From positions 151,028 to 215,027 of IMG/VR virus record IMGVR_UViG_3300046804_003469: a stretch of 64,000 nt of DNA. One strand, 5' to 3'. The notes beneath the pieces are model-generated. The model was given only the letters and a program-made list of their open reading frames with translations, ran no database searches and had not been told where the DNA came from. How positions within the stretch are numbered: the stretch's first letter is position 1; every line of letters starts with the position of its first letter. The stretch is from a virus. The position numbers and the translations under genes are program-made. This document shows positions 57,678 through 64,000 of this stretch, piece by piece.

Positions 57678-57707
57678 TTGACAGAAACCCTGTCAAACCT
57701 GTATAAT
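57678..57707 (+). promoter_or_regulatory. Sigma-70-type promoter after tRNA-Met
   Basis: A perfect TTGACA (57678-57683), an 18-base spacer and a perfect TATAAT (57702-57707) lie 22 bases before the ATG at 57730. Confidence 0.9.
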
Positions 57708-57729
57708 ACATAGGTCAACAATCAAAACA

Positions 57730-57945
57730 ATGACTCTTACAGCAAAATTCAAGAAAGACATCCAAACCCTTCGTGGTGCAGCAAACGGCGAATTCTATCT
57801 CGACGTAAAGAATCCGAAACTTTACAAAAAAGTTCGTCGTTACTATGAAAACGAAGGTGTAGTATTCTCTGGTGATCCTATGGATGATTATGAGATGCTT
57901 ATGGAATATGTCTACAACGATCTTGAAACTGCGGACGTTGCATGA
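57730..57945 (+). CDS. Conserved hypothetical protein
   Basis: This 71-residue protein reads MTLTAKFKKDIQTLRGAANG, then EFYLDVKNPKLYKKVRRYYENEG and an acidic C-terminus (DPMDDYEMLMEYVYNDLETAD). It stands directly behind a near-consensus sigma-70 promoter, so strong early expression is likely. It resembles small cyanophage proteins I have no function for. It lacks the Cys pairs of CP12, another small cyanophage protein of similar length. Confidence 0.65.
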   Translation: MTLTAKFKKDIQTLRGAANGEFYLDVKNPKLYKKVRRYYENEGVVFSGDPMDDYEMLMEYVYNDLETADVA

Positions 57946-57996
57946 GTAAATAGTCACGGATGGACTTAAACAGCACTGGTCGGGAGCAAACCCCTA

Positions 57997-58224
57997 ATGT
58001 CAAAGACAAGTATCTTAAGATATCTTGGCAATCTTCTCCTCATTATTGGTTATCAAACTATGTTATGGGGAGATTTTAAATATGGTTTGATGATTAAATG
58101 TGTTGGAGGTTTACTCACAGTACCTTTTGCAATCAAACTTAAACTTTGGGATGTATTATTCCTATGTGCTTTCTTTGGTATTTCCGAGATATCGAAGGTT
58201 GTACAACTTTTCTCAGTTAGTTAA
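57997..58224 (+). CDS. Small polytopic membrane protein
   Basis: This 75-residue protein has two or three membrane segments: ILRYLGNLLLIIGYQTMLWG near residues 5-24, LMIKCVGGLLTVPFAIKL near 31-48 and VLFLCAFFGISEISKVVQLF near 53-72. GGGAG lies before the ATG. Its end overlaps the first of three tandem hairpins in the following non-coding region. A role in the host membrane is likely, but no family was recognised. Confidence 0.68.
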   Translation: MSKTSILRYLGNLLLIIGYQTMLWGDFKYGLMIKCVGGLLTVPFAIKLKLWDVLFLCAFFGISEISKVVQLFSVS

Positions 58225-58342
58225 AACTGAGTGGTGGAGTCAAATGACCCATTTGGTTTCTTGCCTTTCCATTAAAAGGCAAGTGGTGCGGATGGGATAA
58301 CTCCCGCCTGGTTTCTTGTTTCCAGTCAAAGAACAAGTGGCG
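58212..58342 (+). ncRNA. Three tandem hairpins each followed by TGGYG
   Basis: CTCAGTT/AACTGAG (58212-58218/58225-58231) is followed by TGGTG. CTTGCCTTT/AAAGGCAAG (58260-58268/58275-58283) is followed by TGGTG. CTTGTT/AACAAG (58315-58320/58332-58337) is followed by TGGCG (58338-58342). Units 2 and 3 share the direct repeat TGGTTTCTTG (58254-58263, 58309-58318). A terminator closes the region. It may be an RNA regulator or a leader of unknown type. Confidence 0.6.
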
Positions 58343-58358
58343 AGCCTGAGCATTTTTT

Positions 58359-58386
58359 AAGTGGGTTGCATAAACCCACTTTTTTT
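58359..58386 (+). terminator. Intrinsic terminator before the sugar operon
   Basis: AAGTGGGTT (58359-58367) pairs with AACCCACTT (58373-58381), followed by T residues to 58386. The 3' arm and T run lie within the spacer of the next promoter. Confidence 0.9.
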
Positions 58387-58394
58387 ATTATAAT
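58366..58394 (+). promoter_or_regulatory. Sigma-70-type promoter overlapping the terminator, for the sugar operon
   Basis: TTGCAT (58366-58371), a 17-base spacer and a perfect TATAAT (58389-58394) lie 29 bases before the ATG at 58424. Confidence 0.72.
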
Positions 58395-58423
58395 ATATAC
58401 TCTAGTCGATATTACAATAAACA

Positions 58424-58630
58424 ATGACTGAACAACAACTTCATTTACAACAATTAATTAAACAGCAAAGTGAAATTGCTCAAGAGATTCAAAGTTTAAA
58501 TACTTTACTTCTTTCGAAAAGGGAAATTCTTTTGAAGGTACAAGGAGCAATTGAATATCTTCAGCAAACTGGTGTAACTCTTCCTGAAGCAACAGAAGAA
58601 GTTGAAACTAGTCAAGAAGTAGAATCGTAA
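58424..58630 (+). CDS. Small coiled-coil protein
   Basis: This 68-residue protein is a single long helix with heptad-like spacing (LHLQQLIKQQSEIAQEIQSL, then NTLLLSKREILLKVQGAIEY), followed by an acidic tail (EATEEVETSQEVES). It is the first gene behind the 58366 promoter. It could be a structural or scaffolding peptide. Function unknown. The sugar genes begin 18 bases after its stop. Confidence 0.65.
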   Translation: MTEQQLHLQQLIKQQSEIAQEIQSLNTLLLSKREILLKVQGAIEYLQQTGVTLPEATEEVETSQEVES

Positions 58631-58648
58631 TATTCTTATAACTTTGTT

Positions 58649-59518
58649 ATGTATAAAGGTATTATTCTTGCTGGAGGGCAAGGGACAAGACTTTATCCTT
58701 CATCATTAGTTGTTTCTAAACAGTTGATGAATGTTTATGATAAACCTTTAATTTATTATCCAATAAGCACATTGATGATTGCTGGAATTAGAGAAATATT
58801 GATCATTACAAATTCATATGATTTGGATCAATATCAAAAACTTCTTGGAGATGGATCTCAATGGGGAATTTCTCTATCTTACCAAACTCAAGATAAACCC
58901 AATGGTATATGTGAAGCATTTATCATTGGGGAAAATTTTATAGGTGATGATAATGTATGTTTAATATTGGGTGATAACATTCTTTATGGGAATAATTTAG
59001 AATCGATATTGAAAGAATGTCAAAGAAAAAATGGGTCAACTATTCTTTCTTACCCAGTTAAAGATCCAGAAAGATTTGGTATAGTTGAATTTGAAGGAAA
59101 CACGGTTTATTCTATTGAAGAAAAACCAACCAATCCAAAATCAAATTCTGCAATTATCGGAATGTATTTTTTTGATAATAATGTGATTAATTATGCAAAG
59201 GAAGTGGTTCCTTCTCCAAGAGGAGAATTGGAAATAACTGATTTATTGGAAAAATATTTGCAACAAAAAAGTCTTAAAGTTAAGACTCTTCTTAGAGGAA
59301 TTACTTGGATTGATGCTGGAACATTTGATTCATTATTATTAGCATCAAATTTTATTTCAACTGTGGAAAAAATTCAATCATATAAAATTTCTTGTCCAGA
59401 AGAGATAGCATTTAGGAATAAATGGATTGATACAAATCAATTTAAATCTCTTGCAGAATCACTAATTAAAAGTGATTATGGGAAATATCTTTACACAATA
59501 TATCAACAAAATGTATGA
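58649..59518 (+). CDS. rfbA: Glucose-1-phosphate thymidylyltransferase (RfbA)
   Basis: This 289-residue nucleotidyltransferase makes dTDP-glucose from dTTP and glucose 1-phosphate. The signature GIILAGGQGTRLYPSSLVVSKQLMNVYDKP (in two overlapping blocks, residues 4-33), GDGSQWGISLSYQTQDKPNGICEAF and CLILGDNILYG are diagnostic. The length matches bacterial RfbA (about 290). The start is after a short gap from the coiled-coil gene, and the end overlaps rfbB by four bases. It supplies the first step of deoxysugar synthesis. Confidence 0.96.
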   Translation: MYKGIILAGGQGTRLYPSSLVVSKQLMNVYDKPLIYYPISTLMIAGIREILIITNSYDLDQYQKLLGDGSQWGISLSYQTQDKPNGICEAFIIGENFIGDDNVCLILGDNILYGNNLESILKECQRKNGSTILSYPVKDPERFGIVEFEGNTVYSIEEKPTNPKSNSAIIGMYFFDNNVINYAKEVVPSPRGELEITDLLEKYLQQKSLKVKTLLRGITWIDAGTFDSLLLASNFISTVEKIQSYKISCPEEIAFRNKWIDTNQFKSLAESLIKSDYGKYLYTIYQQNV

Positions 59519-60438
59519 CTATTTTAGTTACTGGAGGGGCAGGATTTATCGGAAGTAATTTTCTTCATCACTTAGTTTCTAATATGAATGAAGAAGTTAT
59601 TTGTATTGATAAATTAACTTATGCTTCTGATTGGAATAATATTCCAGATCCTGTTAAATTTTATACAACTGATATTGCTGATGAGCATAATTGTGAATAT
59701 GTTTTTAAGAAACATAAACCATCAACTGTGTTTCATTTTGCAGCAGAAACACATGTTGACAATTCAATTAAAGATTGTTCACAGTTTATACATACCAACA
59801 TTATTGGAACAGTTAATTTATTAAATCTTTCAGTAAAATATAACGTAGAGAAATTCATACATATTTCTACTGATGAAGTTTATGGATCTATTGATAAAGA
59901 TTATTTTACTGAGCAATCAAATTATAATCCTAAAAATCCTTATTCAGCATCTAAAGCATCTAGTGAGCATTTTGTAAATGCATTTAATAATACTTATGGA
60001 TTGCCAACAATTATTACAAACTGCTCTAATAATTATGGACCAAGACAACATACGGAAAAATTAATACCTCAAACAATAACAAACTTATTGTCTGGAAAAA
60101 AGGTTCCTGTATATGGTGATGGAAAACAAATAAGAGATTGGTTATACGTTCAAGATCATTGTGAAGCATTATTTGAAATTTTTCTCAACGGAAAAGTAGG
60201 AGAAAAATACAATATTGGTGGTGAATGTGAAATTAAAAATATAGATTTAATACGAATGATTCTTGATCGTATGAATATGAAGGAAAATATGATAGAATAT
60301 ATTGAAGATAGACCTGGACATGATCGTAGATATTCTACAGACATTACAAAAATCCGTCATGAATTAAAATGGTTTCCAAGATTTAACTTGGATGATGGAT
60401 TAGATAAAACAATTGCTTGGTACTCAAAACAACATTAA
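59515..60438 (+). CDS. rfbB: dTDP-glucose 4,6-dehydratase (RfbB)
   Basis: This 307-residue extended SDR enzyme converts dTDP-glucose to dTDP-4-keto-6-deoxyglucose. The NAD site is TGGAGFIGSNF (residues 6-16). FHFAAETHVDNSI, HISTDEVYGS and the catalytic YSASKASSEH (Tyr-x-x-x-Lys) follow. The length is slightly below the usual 330-360. It overlaps rfbA at its start. RfbC and RfbD for dTDP-rhamnose are not visible in this window, so the end product is not known. Confidence 0.96.
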   Translation: MTILVTGGAGFIGSNFLHHLVSNMNEEVICIDKLTYASDWNNIPDPVKFYTTDIADEHNCEYVFKKHKPSTVFHFAAETHVDNSIKDCSQFIHTNIIGTVNLLNLSVKYNVEKFIHISTDEVYGSIDKDYFTEQSNYNPKNPYSASKASSEHFVNAFNNTYGLPTIITNCSNNYGPRQHTEKLIPQTITNLLSGKKVPVYGDGKQIRDWLYVQDHCEALFEIFLNGKVGEKYNIGGECEIKNIDLIRMILDRMNMKENMIEYIEDRPGHDRRYSTDITKIRHELKWFPRFNLDDGLDKTIAWYSKQH

Positions 60439-60448
60439 TTTTTCAATT

Positions 60449-62386
60449 ATGACTGATTTAAATTCTTCTTACATTGTATACAAACCTTGGGGTAAAGAGG
60501 TATGGTTAGAACTTAATGATAAGTATTGTTATAAAAGACTTTATATTAATTCTGGAACAAAAACTAGTTTTCAATATCATGAAAAAAAGTTAGAAACTAA
60601 TTTTATTATTGAAGGAACCGCCGAAGTTTGGTTGGAAAATGATGAAGGTGTTGTTGAGAAAAAAATAATGCACTCTGGTGAGTTTTTTACAGTTCAACCA
60701 CCAAGAAAACATAGAGTCATTGCAATTACAGACCTTATATTGCAGGAAGTATCTACTCCAGAAGTTGATGATGTGATTAGAATTTCAGATGATGCTTCTC
60801 GGGGTAATGGAAAAATTGAACATGAACATTTTAAACCAGCATTATGCATCTTGACTGCTGGAGTTGGAAAGAGGTTAGAAGATCTGTCGCAACATATTAA
60901 TAAGTGTTTATTACCTTTAGATAACAAAGCAATCATATCTCATATTATTGATAAGACTCCAAAAGAATATGAGATTGTTGTTGCTCTTGGATATAAAGGA
61001 GATATGGTTCAAGAGTATTGTGAAGCAGCACATCCAGATAGAACATTCAAATTTGTAAAGGTTGATAAGTATGTGGGTGAAGGATCTGGCCCTGCTTATT
61101 CAATTAGTAAGTGTAAAGAGCATTTACAGAGACCTTTTATATGGGTTACTGGAGATACAATTGTTACTAATGATCTTCCTCCCGTAAATGAAAACTGGTT
61201 AGGAATTTATCCAACAAGTATTCCTCAACTTTATTCTACTGTTAATATTGATAGTAATATCGACAGTGATACTGTTATTGGGTTTAAAAATAAAGATGAA
61301 AATGGATACGATTATGCATTTATTGGACTATCTGGTGTTTATGAATTTGAAAAATTCTGGGAACAACTTGATGTTGAAAGTGGTGAAATAGTTAGTGCAT
61401 ATTATGATATCAATCAATATTCTTCAATTAAAGCTAAAAAGTTTGATTGGTATGATGTAGGAACAATTGATAATTATTTGAGATCTCAAAAATTATTTGA
61501 AGATTCTAAACAGTATAGTATTCCTAAAACAAATGGAGAGTTTTTATATAAGTTAGAGAATCGTTTTATAAAATTATCTTCAGATGATAGTTTTATTAGT
61601 GGAAGAATAAAAAGGTCTGATGATTTGGATTCTTTAGTACCAAAATTAAATTACAAAGGAACACATTTATATTCTTATGAATGGGTTGATGGAGACACTC
61701 TTTATGATTGTAATAATACGAATGTTTGGAAAAGGTTTTTAGAATTTTCTAATCAAAAATTATGGGAAAGAGTGGATACTGATAGTACGTTTAATCAAAC
61801 GTGTAAAAAGTTTTACTATGATAAGTCTATTGATAGATTAAAATTGTTTTTAGATAGAAGAGATTCTTCATTTGCTGGAAACCATATTGTAAATGGTTTA
61901 CCAACAAAATCAATTTATGAGTTGTTAGAAAAATTTAATTGGGAAACTTTATATACTGGAATTCCAACAAAAATTTTCCACGGAGATCTTCAATTTGATA
62001 ATGTTGTTTATGGAAAAGATAACAAGTTTTATCTTTTAGATTGGAGACAAGATTTTGCTGGTAATAATATTGGTGATGTATACTATGATCTTTCCAAAAT
62101 GTATGGTGGCATATTGATGTCTTACAAATTAATGAAAGATGATAATAATTTTTCATGTTTCATTGACAACGAAATTGTAAATTATCAGTATACTACAAGT
62201 AATGAACTTGAAGAGTTTAAATATATTTACGAAGACTGGGTGATTAACAGTTGCTATGATTTGAATAAAGTAAAATCAATAACCTCTTTAATCTTTTTAA
62301 ATATGGCTGCTTTGCATGAAGAAGTGTTTGGAAATCTTTTATTCTTTAAATCCAAACAAATGTTGCAAGAACTAAATGATAAATAA
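60449..62386 (+). CDS. Cupin / nucleotidyltransferase / kinase three-domain fusion
   Basis: This 645-residue protein joins three readable domains. Residues 1-125 form a cupin (KTSFQYHEKKLETNFIIEGTAEVWL, then QPPRKHRV), like the isomerase or sensing domain of sugar-phosphate enzymes. About 131-355 is a nucleotidyltransferase (LCILTAGVGKRLEDLSQHIN, KCLLPLDNKAIISHI). About 365-645 is a protein-kinase-like phosphotransferase with the catalytic IFHGDLQFDNVVYG near 509-522 and LLDWRQDF near 529-536, as in APH or choline kinases. I infer phosphorylation and nucleotide activation of a sugar or alcohol. ATG 60449 is preferred to an upstream start inside rfbB. Confidence 0.82.
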   Translation: MTDLNSSYIVYKPWGKEVWLELNDKYCYKRLYINSGTKTSFQYHEKKLETNFIIEGTAEVWLENDEGVVEKKIMHSGEFFTVQPPRKHRVIAITDLILQEVSTPEVDDVIRISDDASRGNGKIEHEHFKPALCILTAGVGKRLEDLSQHINKCLLPLDNKAIISHIIDKTPKEYEIVVALGYKGDMVQEYCEAAHPDRTFKFVKVDKYVGEGSGPAYSISKCKEHLQRPFIWVTGDTIVTNDLPPVNENWLGIYPTSIPQLYSTVNIDSNIDSDTVIGFKNKDENGYDYAFIGLSGVYEFEKFWEQLDVESGEIVSAYYDINQYSSIKAKKFDWYDVGTIDNYLRSQKLFEDSKQYSIPKTNGEFLYKLENRFIKLSSDDSFISGRIKRSDDLDSLVPKLNYKGTHLYSYEWVDGDTLYDCNNTNVWKRFLEFSNQKLWERVDTDSTFNQTCKKFYYDKSIDRLKLFLDRRDSSFAGNHIVNGLPTKSIYELLEKFNWETLYTGIPTKIFHGDLQFDNVVYGKDNKFYLLDWRQDFAGNNIGDVYYDLSKMYGGILMSYKLMKDDNNFSCFIDNEIVNYQYTTSNELEEFKYIYEDWVINSCYDLNKVKSITSLIFLNMAALHEEVFGNLLFFKSKQMLQELNDK

Positions 62387-63008
62387 GGACACAAAAATAT
62401 ATTGCTCATTTTCTTCAAATCCAGGAAACAATGGATGTATATTTTTTAATAATGCTTTTACTGAAAAAAATATAAATGCCATTTATAAGTCCTTTCACTC
62501 TAATGACATTCAAAAATCAATAGATGCGGTTAGGACTTTGAATATTTCTGGATTTGCAATTAGTATGCCATTTAAAGTAGAATGTTTGCGATATTTGGAT
62601 CAAATTACTGATGAGGTAAATGAAATAGGAGCATGTAACACGGTTATAAATGAAAATGGTAATCTTATTGGATATAATACTGATTACTTTGGAGTTAAAA
62701 CTTACATTGAACAATTAAACCTTAATATTAATTTTCTTTATATACTTGGTAATGGTGGGTTTAGTAAATCAATACAGTATGCATGTAAGTTATTAAATTT
62801 AAAATATGAAGTAATTGATAGGAAAAATTGGGATAAGATAAAACACTTAAAAAATCAATGGTTATTTAATGCAACTCCTATTGATATTGATACTGAAAAT
62901 AAAATAATAGATGGAAGACCATTTACTCAAGAAGGAAAACAGATAGCACTAAATCAAGCTATAAGACAATTTAAACTGTACACTGGAATTGATTATGAAA
63001 TCAGATAG
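62376..63008 (+). CDS. Shikimate dehydrogenase-like protein (AroE family)
   Basis: This 210-residue protein has the AroE substrate site pattern NISGFAISMPFKVECLRYLD with Lys67, then DEVNEIGACNTVINENGNLIGYNTDYFG (two blocks) with Asn88 and Asp103. These three correspond to the catalytic and binding residues of shikimate dehydrogenase. A nucleotide-binding ILGNGGFSKS lies near 117-126. Authentic AroE is about 270 residues, so the C-terminal part is shortened. The substrate may be a sugar-related polyol instead of shikimate. It overlaps the fusion gene by 11 bases. Confidence 0.8.
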   Translation: MINKDTKIYCSFSSNPGNNGCIFFNNAFTEKNINAIYKSFHSNDIQKSIDAVRTLNISGFAISMPFKVECLRYLDQITDEVNEIGACNTVINENGNLIGYNTDYFGVKTYIEQLNLNINFLYILGNGGFSKSIQYACKLLNLKYEVIDRKNWDKIKHLKNQWLFNATPIDIDTENKIIDGRPFTQEGKQIALNQAIRQFKLYTGIDYEIR

Positions 63009-64000
63009 ACCTTTAAATGAAATAAAATTTTTCATTGGTCCAATGAGTAAAAATGTTGTGGATTCTGTGATAGAGTTTTCGAACAAATATGGAAACAAGA
63101 TAGGATTCATACCATCAAGAAGACAACTTGATTACTCTGGAGGTTATGTTAATAACTGGTGTACAGAAAATTTTTGCAATTACGTCAGAAAAAATAATTC
63201 AAATATTCTTATATGTAGAGATCATGGTGGAGAAAATCAAGGGCAAAAAATTGATGATGGAATGCAATCATTTATTGTAGATTGTCAACATTTAGATTTA
63301 ATTCATGTAGATCCTTTTAGAGTATCTGAAGATATAAAACAAGCAGCGGAGAAAACAAAAACTATAATACAAAAATTATTTAAAATTAATCCAACTGTAA
63401 TGTATGAAGTTGGAACTGAAGAGGCAATATTTAAATACAGTCCTGAAGATTTGAAATGGTTTCTTGATTATTTGAAAAATGGTTTAACGATTAATCAATT
63501 CAATCAAATTAAATATGCAGTTGTTCAATCTGGAACTGGATTGAATCTTTCTACCAGAACTAACACGGGTAAGTTTAATAAAACTAAATTAAAGAGTTTT
63601 ATTGATGTTGTTAAAAAATTTAATTTGATGAGTAAAGAACATAATGGTGATTACTTAATTGATTCTTTTGATATTGAAACTAGATTTGAATTGGGATTAG
63701 ATGCAATTAATATTGCTCCAGAATTTGGACAAATAGAATCTGAATATTATTTGGAAGCATGTAAAAAAGACAAAACTTTGTTTGACACGTTATATAAAAT
63801 ATGTTACAATTCTGGGAAATGGAAAAAATGGATACGTGATATTGAAATAATAAGAAAAGATCAATTGATCATGACATGTTGCCATTATGTTTTATCTGAT
63901 AAAGAGTTCTTAGAAAATATAAAATCTAAATTTCCAGAATCAGACAAAATGATATGTGAAAAAATAAACACAAAATTAAGATTTCTATATGAACAAACAA
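62995..64000 (+). CDS. GatZ/KbaZ-like sugar aldolase family protein, 3'-truncated
   Basis: The frame is open from ATG 62995 to the window end (335 residues seen). It reads FIPSRRQLDYSGGYVNNWCT near residues 38-57, then ILICRDHGGENQGQ, DCQHLDLIHVDPFR and MYEVGTEEAIF. This is the pattern of the GatZ/KbaZ non-catalytic subunits of tagatose-bisphosphate aldolase, which are TIM barrels. The start overlaps the AroE-like stop by 14 bases. In this setting it may build or cleave an unusual sugar. The C-terminus is outside the window. Confidence 0.7.
   Translation, partial: MKSDRPLNEIKFFIGPMSKNVVDSVIEFSNKYGNKIGFIPSRRQLDYSGGYVNNWCTENFCNYVRKNNSNILICRDHGGENQGQKIDDGMQSFIVDCQHLDLIHVDPFRVSEDIKQAAEKTKTIIQKLFKINPTVMYEVGTEEAIFKYSPEDLKWFLDYLKNGLTINQFNQIKYAVVQSGTGLNLSTRTNTGKFNKTKLKSFIDVVKKFNLMSKEHNGDYLIDSFDIETRFELGLDAINIAPEFGQIESEYYLEACKKDKTLFDTLYKICYNSGKWKKWIRDIEIIRKDQLIMTCCHYVLSDKEFLENIKSKFPESDKMICEKINTKLRFLYEQT

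Noticed and set aside
1-64000. Integrase, attachment site, CRISPR array, insertion sequence, psbA/psbD
   Set aside because: Looked for throughout; no tyrosine or serine recombinase motif, no regular short repeats, no transposase and no photosystem sequence were seen.

Overview
The window is part of the genome of a T4-like cyanophage: an AT-rich myovirus of marine Synechococcus or Prochlorococcus. T4 orthologues occur in the usual cyanomyovirus order. Head and tail genes come first (17-18-19-20-67/68-like-21-22-23-3-like), then recombination and late-transcription genes (uvsY, uvsW, 55, 47, 46), replication genes (45, 44, 62, regA, 43, uvsX, 41, 61) and nucleotide genes (nrdA, nrdB, mazG). Cyanophage marker genes are interspersed: hsp20, a cobS-type AAA+ ATPase, a DUF3110 protein, talC, plastoquinol terminal oxidase, zwf and gnd. 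All genes but one read on the + strand, mostly with overlapping or few-base junctions; no gene-free stretch exceeds about 200 bases. I saw no integrase, CRISPR array or photosystem gene.

Layout. 1-13.4 kb: virion genes from the terminase to the major capsid protein, served by TATAAATA-type late promoters. 13.4-19.6 kb: uvsY, uvsW, an Sm-like protein, late sigma factor gp55 behind a near-consensus sigma-70 promoter, and the Mre11/Rad50-like gp47/gp46 pair with a DUF3110 gene between them. 19.6-23.0 kb: a HExxH plus VWA protein and its MoxR/CobS-type ATPase. 23.0-29.2 kb: an HNH endonuclease, then clamp, clamp loader and RegA genes, with two large inserted genes between 44 and 62. 29.2-36.6 kb: hsp20, two more Sm-like proteins, DNA polymerase, UvsX, a 2OG-Fe(II) oxygenase, helicase and MazG. 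36.6-43.4 kb: a metalloprotease, candidate internal-head proteins with gp21-type cleavage motifs and histone-H1-like regions, tRNA-Ala, and structural or membrane genes. 43.5-48.9 kb: primase, ribonucleotide reductase and a GIY-YIG endonuclease. 49-58.4 kb: a lysozyme-type protein, eight tRNAs with hairpin-rich spacers, a minus-strand HNH gene, Dps, and an operon of transaldolase, terminal oxidase, G6PDH and 6PGDH. 58.4-64 kb: an AT-rich sugar and small-molecule operon (rfbA, rfbB, a cupin/nucleotidyltransferase/kinase fusion, a shikimate-dehydrogenase-like gene and a GatZ/KbaZ-like gene cut by the window end).

Control. Two promoter classes are readable. Sigma-70-type TTGACA/TATAAT promoters stand before gp55, the clamp operon, the polymerase operon, primase/nrd, the pentose-phosphate operon, several tRNAs and the sugar operon. 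T4-type late promoters (NATAAATA) stand before virion genes and before both HNH endonucleases. Several promoters are fused to intrinsic terminators. Both HNH genes have a start codon just behind a hairpin, with a late promoter placed so that only late transcripts lose the hairpin's 5' arm.

Less familiar content: the VWA-protease/AAA+ pair, the internal-head protein set, structured RNAs beside the tRNAs and before the sugar operon, a nested GC-rich hairpin inside gene 20, and the multi-domain sugar operon at the right end. All family calls come from reading motifs and from general knowledge; no database search was run.
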